33,681 nt of DNA, taken from Candidatus Uhrbacteria bacterium (GTDB lineage Bacteria; Patescibacteriota; Patescibacteriia; UBA9934). The position numbers and the translations under genes were made by a program. Of this stretch, positions 26,858-33,681 are shown piece after piece (positions within the stretch are counted from its first letter, which is position 1; each line of letters begins with the position of its first letter). Under the pieces are notes generated by a model. It did not search any database. It had not been told where the DNA came from and saw only the letters and a list, made by a program, of their open reading frames with translations. Location of the stretch: the NCBI GenBank assembly GCA_943357745.1, contig CALRGN010000004.1:1-33681 (forward strand). The letters are read 5' to 3'.

Positions 26858-27193
26858 TTATCGGGTTAGTTTTTTGGCGGGAGCGGCGGCGGCCGGTTTG
26901 GCGCTGGGAGCGGCGGCGGCGGCAGCGGCGGCAGCGGTTTTACCAGCGTGTCTCACAAACTTTCTGGTAGGAGAAAATTCTCCCAGTCTGTGGCCCACCA
27001 TATTTTCTACAGCACGCACTTGAATAAAGTCTTTTCCGTTATGAACACCAAAGGTAAACCCAACCATCTCGGGAGTGATGGTTGAAGCTCTAGACCAGGT
27101 TTTGACCACGGTCTTATCTCCTGGTCTCAACTTAGCCACCTTTTTTAAGAGGTGGTCGGCCACGAATGGACCTTTTTTTAAACTTCTAGTCAT
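26858..27193 (-). CDS. rpsS: ribosomal protein uS19 with Ala/Pro-rich C-terminal extension
   Basis: [38 protein letters not shown] followed by [25 protein letters not shown]. Confidence 0.96.
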   Translation of the reverse strand: MTRSLKKGPFVADHLLKKVAKLRPGDKTVVKTWSRASTITPEMVGFTFGVHNGKDFIQVRAVENMVGHRLGEFSPTRKFVRHAGKTAAAAAAAAAPSAKPAAAAPAKKLTR

Positions 27194-27201
27194 AAAATAA
27201 A

Positions 27202-28044
27202 TTAGCCTTGTTTCTTATAATTCCGGTGACGAACAATGAATTTATTGGAGCGCATATTCCTTCTGGTCTTAACGCCATGAGCGTGCTTACCAGTGGGGGT
27301 TTTAGCGTACTTCAAACCGATTGGGTTTCTAGCTTCACCACCGCCGTGAGGATGGTCAACCGGGTTCATAGCCTTACCTCTAACGGTGGGTCTGATGCCG
27401 CGGTGGCGCATTCTGCCGGCTTTTCCCCAACGGACAAGGTGCCAATCAGGATTGGAAACGATACCAATCGTAGCCATGCAGGTTGCAAGAATTTGTCTTA
27501 CTTCTCCGGAAGGTAGCTTTAAAGAAGCGTAGTGGTTTTCTAGAGCCACCAATTCTGCCACGGTTCCGGCACCTCTAACCATCTGACCGCCTTTACCGGG
27601 TTGAAGTTCTACATTGTGTACTTGGGTGCCAACGGGAATGTGAGCCAATTGAAAACGATTGCCAATGTTTGGATCCCCTTTCTTTAAAGATGAAATTATT
27701 TTATCACCAACCTTTAGAGTTGCCGGAGCGAGAATATAACTCTTGGAGCCATCAGCGTAATTTAACAAGGCAATTCTTGCGCCGCGATTAGGATCATATT
27801 CAATCGTAGCGATTCGTGCTGGAATATCAAATTGGGTACGCTTCCAATCAATGGCGCGCAAATGAGTTTTAGCGCCACCGCCACGATGCCGAACAGTAAT
27901 TTTACCCATGTATCCCCTACCGGCTTGCTGTTTGCGAGCTTTCAATAAAGATTTATGAGGCTTGTTGGTGCTGAGGTCGGCAAAAGACTGAACGCTGGAA
28001 TGGCGTTGACCGGCAGTAGTTGGTTTATAGACTCTAATGGGCAT
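27202..28044 (-). CDS. rplB: ribosomal protein uL2
   Basis: GRNNGKIT-equivalent region, [23 protein letters not shown]. Confidence 0.97.
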   Translation of the reverse strand: MPIRVYKPTTAGQRHSSVQSFADLSTNKPHKSLLKARKQQAGRGYMGKITVRHRGGGAKTHLRAIDWKRTQFDIPARIATIEYDPNRGARIALLNYADGSKSYILAPATLKVGDKIISSLKKGDPNIGNRFQLAHIPVGTQVHNVELQPGKGGQMVRGAGTVAELVALENHYASLKLPSGEVRQILATCMATIGIVSNPDWHLVRWGKAGRMRHRGIRPTVRGKAMNPVDHPHGGGEARNPIGLKYAKTPTGKHAHGVKTRRNMRSNKFIVRHRNYKKQG

Positions 28045-28046
28045 AA

Positions 28047-28361
28047 TTATTTAGTAGTTTTCTCAAATAAATCAACCCGCTCGCCAGCGTTTAAGTAAAC
28101 GATTGCTCGTTTCAGGTCTGGTCGGCGGGAGATAGCTCTGCCAAAGCGGTGTTCCTTGCCATGAGTGATGAGCATGTTTACTCTTTTTGGTGTGAGCCCG
28201 TAAATATTTTTAAAGGCTTGAGCGACTGATACTTTGGTGGCATGTTTAGGGACCACAAAAACATAGGCGCCGGTTTGAGCCAAATTGGCACTCTTCTCCG
28301 TAATCACCGGAGTGAGCGGAGTGGCGATAGTATTTGCACTGATGGTTTTAGTTTGAGCCAT
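28047..28361 (-). CDS. rplW: ribosomal protein uL23
   Basis: PVITEKSANLAQTGAYVFVVPKHATKVSVAQAFKNIYG. Confidence 0.95.
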   Translation of the reverse strand: MAQTKTISANTIATPLTPVITEKSANLAQTGAYVFVVPKHATKVSVAQAFKNIYGLTPKRVNMLITHGKEHRFGRAISRRPDLKRAIVYLNAGERVDLFEKTTK

Positions 28362-28366
28362 AAAAA

Positions 28367-28996
28367 TTAGAGAACGAAAGTCTCCGCCATAACCTCAATT
28401 GCTCGCTTGGAGAATACCAGGTGGGACGCTTTAAGGAGATCAGTTACATTCAAGCTGTGAGCGTTGATCACCGCGGTTCTCACAAGATTTTTAGCGGACT
28501 GCTTTAATGTCTTATCTTCAGTGGTAGCCACAAATAAAACCGAACCGGTGCCAACTAGTGCTTGTTTTAACACCGAGGCAAACTTTGTTTTGGCCTCTGG
28601 GAAATCAAAGTTCTCTACTGCTGAAGCCGTGCCGTGATTTAGTTTGTCTGTTAGTACCATGGCCAGTGCGGTGCGTTTGAGTTTCTTATTTACTTTAACG
28701 GAGAAGTTAGTGGTATTTCTAGGACCGTGAGTAACACCTCCACCCACCCAAATTGGTGAACGCGAAGATCCATGACGAGCTCTACCGGTACCTTTTTGTT
28801 TCCAAGGCTTTTTTCCGCCACCTCGCACCTCACTTCTATCTTTACTATGAGCAATGTTGTCTCTAGAGTTAGCAGATTGTCCAACCATTACTTCATGTAT
28901 AACCGCCGCTTTTGGTTTAATATTAAAAAGCTCATTTGGAACCGGTAATGTTCCAATCTCCACTCCCTGATTAGAATATAATTTTAATTCAGCCAT
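28367..28996 (-). CDS. rplD: ribosomal protein uL4
   Basis: GGGKKPWKQKGTGRARHGSSRSPIWVGGGVTHGP. Confidence 0.96.
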   Translation of the reverse strand: MAELKLYSNQGVEIGTLPVPNELFNIKPKAAVIHEVMVGQSANSRDNIAHSKDRSEVRGGGKKPWKQKGTGRARHGSSRSPIWVGGGVTHGPRNTTNFSVKVNKKLKRTALAMVLTDKLNHGTASAVENFDFPEAKTKFASVLKQALVGTGSVLFVATTEDKTLKQSAKNLVRTAVINAHSLNVTDLLKASHLVFSKRAIEVMAETFVL

Positions 28997-29607
28997 ACAT
29001 TTCCACCAAAGGGAGTTAAGATGATTTGTCCGCCCCGAGCTCCCGGAAGCGCACCCTTAATAGCAAGGAGATTCTTTTCTACATCAACAGCCATCACTAC
29101 CAGATTCTTAACGGAAACTTTATCATTTCCCATTCTGCCAGCCATTCTCATACCCTTGAAAACTCTTTGAACACCACCAGCGCCAATAGAACCTGATTTT
29201 CTCACCTGATCTTTGTGTCCGTGAGTGGTTGGATGACCATGAAAACCATGACGCTTTACTACTCCCTGGAAACCTCTACCCTTACTTACTCCAGCGGCCA
29301 TCACTAAATCTCCAACCTGAAAAGCGGAGGCGTCCCAACTATCGCCAACGGCTGGTGTTTCTCCAGATTTTATTGGAACTTGGGTGATAGTGCCACCATC
29401 TTTCAGTTCAGGATAGGCGATTGATTGCGGTTTGTTGGCCTTGGTTTTATCTTTTGATAAAACTAAAACCACCGGTTGGCCGGCGGAATCGGTTTGAATA
29501 CTCAAAACACTATGAGGAGTTACTTCCACATAAGTGACAGGAGTGACTTCACCGCTAGCGGCGAAGACCTGAGCCATTGCTAATTTTTTTCCAACTAAGT
29601 ACTTCAT
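28984..29607 (-). CDS. rplC: ribosomal protein uL3
   Basis: MKYLVGKKLAMAQVF; GFQGVVKRHGFHGHPTTHGHKDQVRKSGSIGAGGVQRVFKGMRMAGRMG. Confidence 0.97.
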   Translation of the reverse strand: MKYLVGKKLAMAQVFAASGEVTPVTYVEVTPHSVLSIQTDSAGQPVVLVLSKDKTKANKPQSIAYPELKDGGTITQVPIKSGETPAVGDSWDASAFQVGDLVMAAGVSKGRGFQGVVKRHGFHGHPTTHGHKDQVRKSGSIGAGGVQRVFKGMRMAGRMGNDKVSVKNLVVMAVDVEKNLLAIKGALPGARGGQIILTPFGGNVWLN

Positions 29608-29691
29608 AATAATTGTTCATGTTTGCAAACAGAGGAACGCAAGTAAATAAGAGGAACGGGAGTAATTGGATATTTGGTGCCCTGATAAAAG

Positions 29692-29726
29692 AAAAAACCA
29701 GAATCCGACTGGTGTCAGAATTCTAG
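29692..29726 (-). terminator. intrinsic terminator-like hairpin upstream of rplC (CTAGAAT-U-CTGAC-ACCA-GTCGG-ATTCTGG-TTTTTT)
   Basis: 12-bp stem with one bulge followed by six T on the minus strand. Confidence 0.75.
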
Positions 29727-29988
29727 CCAAAAGAAAGACAACATCTAAACTTTTGGAATTTTTAACTTTTAATAGTCACTCCTTTTAGATATTAGCCCAG
29801 AAAGCGTCGGAGAGGTTTTCCGCCCGAGGGTGGATCTTTCTTTCCGGTTCTTGTACTAATCAGTTGGCTCTTTAGGGACCTCTACAAAAAGCGATCTTTG
29901 TCTTTTTGAGAGGTTCCTTAGCAACTGTCCTAGATACTTTCTCCAGTGGGAGACAGTAACGGAGACAGCTGCTAAAGAACCGTTAAAA
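29727..29988 (-). ncRNA. candidate structured leader/attenuator RNA between rpsJ and rplC
   Basis: 18-bp stem 29912-29929/29964-29981 (two G-U), 13-bp bulged stem 29878-29914, stem 29797-29804/29840-29847, 7-bp stem 29727-29733/29750-29756, then terminator. Confidence 0.6.
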
Positions 29989-30399
29989 TTACATTTTAAT
30001 TTCTAGATCAACGCCGGCGGGAAGGTTCAAACTCATTAAGGCGTCAATTGTTCTTTCATTGGAATTAACGATGTCTACTAATCGCTTGTGAACTCGCATC
30101 TCGTACTGATCTCTAGAGGTCTTATCAATAAAGGTGGCTCTGTTCACAGTGTAGCGCCTGATCTCAGTGGGAAGTGGGATTGGACCAACCGCATCGGCTC
30201 CACTTCTCTCCACTGTTTTAATAATAGTGGTGCAAGCGGAATCAATCAGCTTATGATCGTAGGCCCGAATCTTAATTCTGATCCGTTGCTTTACTTCTAC
30301 CACCAGCTTAGCCTTTGAATCTGGCTTAGCTTTAGGCTCTGTTTTTACCTTAGGCTCTGGGCTATCTTTGAGCTCTGGTTTGATTTTGGCGGTGGGCAT
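29989..30399 (-). CDS. rpsJ: ribosomal protein uS10 with Lys/Pro-rich N-terminal extension
   Basis: QRIRIKIRAYDHKLIDSACTTIIKTVERSGADAVGPIPLPTEIRRYTVNR. Confidence 0.96.
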   Translation of the reverse strand: MPTAKIKPELKDSPEPKVKTEPKAKPDSKAKLVVEVKQRIRIKIRAYDHKLIDSACTTIIKTVERSGADAVGPIPLPTEIRRYTVNRATFIDKTSRDQYEMRVHKRLVDIVNSNERTIDALMSLNLPAGVDLEIKM

Positions 30400-30461
30400 A
30401 TAAAGGACAAAAAGATCAGATGGTGGGTTCAGCGGATTTTATCCAGCTGAACCCAGGGTAC

Positions 30462-31655
30462 TTATTCATGAATCTTAACCACCACACCAGCACCAACCGT
30501 GCGACCACCTTCTCTAAGAGCGAAGCGCTGTTTCTCTTCTAGAGCGACTGGGCTCATCAGCGTTACTGTGCAATTAGTGGTATCTCCGGGCATCACCATC
30601 TCAACTCCTTCCGGAAGGGTGATTTCACCGGTAACATCAGTGGTTCTCATGTAGAATTGGGGTTTGTAACCTTTGAAGAACGGCTTGTGTCTACCACCTT
30701 CATCTTTGGTGAGAGCGTAAAGCTCGGCCTCAAACTTGGTGTGTGGGGTAACGGTATTTGGTTTTGCTAGAACTTGACCGCGCTCAACATCTTCCTTTTT
30801 AACACCGCGCAAAAGAATACCAGCGTTATCACCGGCGATTCCCCTATCCAACGATTTGTTGAACATTTCAATACCGGTTACGATTGATTTAGCGGTGTCT
30901 CTTAAACCAACAATAGCAATTTCATCATTGATGTTGATTGTGCCGCGTTCAATTCTACCAGTTACCACGGTGCCTCTGCCTTCAATCGAGAAAACATCTT
31001 CTACTGGCATTAGGAATGGCTTGTCGGTATCTCTTATTGGATCAGGAATAAAGGAATCCAAAGCATTCATTAGTTCAATTATCGGCTTAGCGGCGGCCTC
31101 ATCGCTAGGATTAGCAAGAGCGGCGGAAGCAGATCCTTTGATGATTGGGGTGGTGTCACCAGGATATTGATATTTGTTGAGGAGATCTCTGATTTCTTGT
31201 TCCACCAAATCTAGCAGTTCTGGATCATCCACTAAGTCAACTTTATTTAAGAAAACCACAATAAATGGTACACCCACCTGACGAGCGAGCAAAATGTGCT
31301 CACGAGTTTGAGGCATAGGGCCGTCGGCGGCCGATACAACTAAAATTGCTCCGTCCATTTGAGCAGCACCAGTGATCATGTTCTTTACATAATCAGCGTG
31401 ACCCGGACAATCAACGTGAGCATAATGCCGCTTCTCAGATGAATACTCAACATGAGAGGTGGCGATAGTAACTATTTTGGAAGAATCTCTAACCGTACCG
31501 CCTTTAGCGATATCAGCGTATTCCTTCCGCTTTCCCATGCCACGAGCAGCCGCAACAGCGGTAAGCGCGGCCGTTAAAGTGGTCTTACCATGGTCAACGT
31601 GGCCAATTGTACCAACGTTTACATGTAGCTTCTCACGATTAAATTGCTCGGCCAT
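30462..31655 (-). CDS. tuf: elongation factor Tu
   Basis: [65 protein letters not shown]. Confidence 0.98.
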   Translation of the reverse strand: MAEQFNREKLHVNVGTIGHVDHGKTTLTAALTAVAAARGMGKRKEYADIAKGGTVRDSSKIVTIATSHVEYSSEKRHYAHVDCPGHADYVKNMITGAAQMDGAILVVSAADGPMPQTREHILLARQVGVPFIVVFLNKVDLVDDPELLDLVEQEIRDLLNKYQYPGDTTPIIKGSASAALANPSDEAAAKPIIELMNALDSFIPDPIRDTDKPFLMPVEDVFSIEGRGTVVTGRIERGTININDEIAIVGLRDTAKSIVTGIEMFNKSLDRGIAGDNAGILLRGVKKEDVERGQVLAKPNTVTPHTKFEAELYALTKDEGGRHKPFFKGYKPQFYMRTTDVTGEITLPEGVEMVMPGDTTNCTVTLMSPVALEEKQRFALREGGRTVGAGVVVKIHE

Positions 31656-31682
31656 AAAAGTTTATAAATTATAGGTGGCAGT

Positions 31683-31711
31683 AGTATAGCAAAGCCCAAT
31701 AAATCATGCAA
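31683..31711 (-). promoter_or_regulatory. promoter of the tuf-rpsJ transcription unit (TTGCAT-N17-TATACT with extended TG)
   Basis: Minus strand TTGCAT (31706-31711), 17 nt ending TTTGC, TATACT (31683-31688). Confidence 0.7.
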
Positions 31712-31770
31712 GGGCAATGGTGTACAACTTTGATCTTGAAGGATTTAGAGTTTGATTAGAGAAAATACCG

Positions 31771-32238
31771 TTATAAATAAAACTGCTCTTCTGCCCTCCC
31801 TTTAGCCACTAAATCTTGATTTTCTTGGGGTTTTCTCTTAATTAATTTTCGATCAGCTGGCAATCTTAGATCTATTGCCGGCGGGATGGCACTATTCAAA
31901 TTATCCATCAACTCCCCCATCTGTTCAAAATCAACTTCGGCCTCGGGGGGATCAATCTGATCAGTGGGGGCGAGGTCGATTGGATCGATCGTGACCAGGT
32001 CTGGATTGTTTTGATCGTAACTACTATCACCCTGGGTTAGTGGTTGATAGGTTGGGGATACTGATTCTAATGGGGAAATTTGCTGGACCAAATTAACTGA
32101 CCCATTATTGCTGGACAAAACTTCAAACTGCGCCAAAGTTAAGAGAATGATCGGCTCGGCTACGGTTCCATCCCAAATCACCACTCTTTCCCCGTTTTTA
32201 GCTAACTTGATTAGTCGATCAAAATTTCTGTCCGCCAT
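31771..32238 (-). CDS. uncharacterised 155-aa protein; N-terminus weakly reminiscent of Phd/YefM-type fold, acidic disordered middle
   Basis: ORF between fusA and tuf; FDRLIKLAKNGERVVIWDGTVAEPIILLTLAQFEVLSS. Confidence 0.75.
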   Translation of the reverse strand: MADRNFDRLIKLAKNGERVVIWDGTVAEPIILLTLAQFEVLSSNNGSVNLVQQISPLESVSPTYQPLTQGDSSYDQNNPDLVTIDPIDLAPTDQIDPPEAEVDFEQMGELMDNLNSAIPPAIDLRLPADRKLIKRKPQENQDLVAKGRAEEQFYL

Positions 32239-32394
32239 ATATTGGGTAGCTTAGGGGGAGCAAGGACGGGAGTCAAGGGAGTATTCAAAAATGTACTTAA
32301 CAAATAAAGTTAGAGTGCGGGGAGAAATGTGAACTGGACAATTCTTATAAAAAATGGTACTTTGCGCGGTCCGGAATGATCTGGATCCAACATT

Positions 32395-33681
32395 CTATTT
32401 ACTGCCGTTGCGGTCTTTGATAATTTGTTCTGAGACATGGCGGGGGACTTCTTGATACTCGCCAAATTCCATGGAATAGCTGGCGCGGCCCTGTGAGAGT
32501 GAACGAACGTTGGTAGCGTAGCCAAACATTTCTGCTAGTGGGACGATCGCTCTAACGGTTTTGATATTGCCTCGCTCCCCCATTTCTTGAATTTGACCGC
32601 GCTTAGAATTTAGGTCGCCAACAATTGTACCCATAAATTCTTCCGGAGTTACTACCTCAACTTTCATCACCGGCTCTAATAACACCGGCTTAGCTAAACG
32701 CACCGCCGCTTGGAAAGCCATTGAACCGGCCATTTTGAAAGCGGCTTCATTGGAGTCAACATCATGGTAGGAACCGTCATACACGGTGACTTTAGCATTG
32801 ATGATTGGGTAACCAGCCAAGACACCACGATCACAGGCTTCTCGAGCGCCCTTGTTGATTGGGGTAATGTATTCTCTAGGAATTGAGCCGCCTTTAATTT
32901 CATCAAAGAATTGATAGCCAGTATTTTCTGGATCTTCATTCATCTCAACTCTCAACCAACAATGACCGTACTGACCACGACCACCGGACTGTTTGATGTA
33001 TCTTCCCTCCCCCTCGGCCATACCTCTGATTGCTTCTCGGTAAGAAACTTGTGGCTTACCAACCGTTACTTCTACTCCGTATTCCCGCTTCATCCGATCA
33101 ACCATAATTTCTAAATGCAGTTCTCCCATTCCGGCGATGATGGTTTGATTAGTTTCAGTATCCGTATGCACCTTGAAAGTAGGATCCTCTTCCATGAGTT
33201 TACTCAAGGCTACGCCCATCTTTTCTTGATCAGCTTTGGTTTTAGGTTCAATCGCTTGAGAGATAACTGGCTGGGCAAATTTAATTTCTTCCAGAACAAT
33301 TGGATGTTCCGGATCACACAAAGTGTTACCGGTGGCGGTACCTTTTAATCCCACGGCGGCGGCAATCTCACCTGCGAAAACTTGGTCCACCTCTTCTCTT
33401 GAATTAGCATGCAAGCGGACGATTCTGGAGATGCGCTCCTTTTCACCGGTGGTGGCATTGAGTACATAGGTTCCTGCCTTGAGGAAGCCAGAATAAACCC
33501 TAAAGAAAGCAAGTTTACCTACAAAGGGATCACTCGCAATTTTAAACGCTAAGGCGGCAAAGGGGGCGTCATCTTTTGGCTCACTCGTAAGCACGATTTC
33601 TGGATTGGCGGGATTGAAACCTTGAACCGGCGGTCTATCTAGCGGAGAAGGAAGGTAATCAACCACGGCATCAAGCATCAT
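32395..33681 (-). CDS. fusA: elongation factor G, C-terminal part; gene continues beyond the window
   Basis: [84 protein letters not shown]. Confidence 0.97.
   Translation of the reverse strand: MMLDAVVDYLPSPLDRPPVQGFNPANPEIVLTSEPKDDAPFAALAFKIASDPFVGKLAFFRVYSGFLKAGTYVLNATTGEKERISRIVRLHANSREEVDQVFAGEIAAAVGLKGTATGNTLCDPEHPIVLEEIKFAQPVISQAIEPKTKADQEKMGVALSKLMEEDPTFKVHTDTETNQTIIAGMGELHLEIMVDRMKREYGVEVTVGKPQVSYREAIRGMAEGEGRYIKQSGGRGQYGHCWLRVEMNEDPENTGYQFFDEIKGGSIPREYITPINKGAREACDRGVLAGYPIINAKVTVYDGSYHDVDSNEAAFKMAGSMAFQAAVRLAKPVLLEPVMKVEVVTPEEFMGTIVGDLNSKRGQIQEMGERGNIKTVRAIVPLAEMFGYATNVRSLSQGRASYSMEFGEYQEVPRHVSEQIIKDRNGSK

Noticed and set aside
29608-29988. Could be a known housekeeping RNA (RNase P RNA, tmRNA, SRP RNA, 5S)
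   Set aside because: No recognisable conserved cores (e.g. GAGGAAAGTCC/ACAGAAA of RNase P RNA, tRNA-like ends of tmRNA, the GGAAGCAGC-type SRP loop); position and terminator fit a cis leader better. An Infernal search would be decisive.
32310-32525. 71-aa ORF in another frame over the fusA 3' end
   Set aside because: Overlaps conserved EF-G C-terminus in a different frame; no supporting homology.

Overview
The window is a gene-dense, standard-code bacterial region. It most likely comes from a CPR/Patescibacteria-type genome: the S10-spc ribosomal operon lacks rpmD (uL30) between rpsE and rplO, AspRS is compact, and Shine-Dalgarno motifs are scarce. From left to right it holds: the 3' part of topA; an uncharacterised three-gene operon (114, 594 and 981 aa) divergent from a short RelA/SpoT; parB/parA; tRNA-Leu(CAA) and a CAU tRNA; fpg/mutM; a GC-rich small membrane-protein cassette; initiator tRNA-fMet with an intrinsic terminator; a 162-bp palindromic MITE-like element; a YdjM-like membrane protein; a COG2426-like protein, D-Ala-D-Ala carboxypeptidase, scpB/scpA, aspS, recO, ruvX, map, adk and secY; the full spc/S10 ribosomal cluster; rpsJ, tuf, a small unknown protein, and the 3' part of fusA. 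Main points for follow-up: (1) a ~380-nt structured intergenic region between rpsJ and rplC that looks like a ribosomal-protein leader/attenuator; (2) a MITE-like palindrome with a second, partial copy that supplies the fpg promoter; (3) a recurring -10 box 10-11 nt upstream of start codons, suggesting leaderless or near-leaderless mRNAs; (4) a ~70% GC cassette with its own promoter and SD; (5) the unknown three-gene operon; (6) several in-frame minisatellite expansions at gene ends. All calls come from reading the sequence and the supplied ORF translations; no database search was run.
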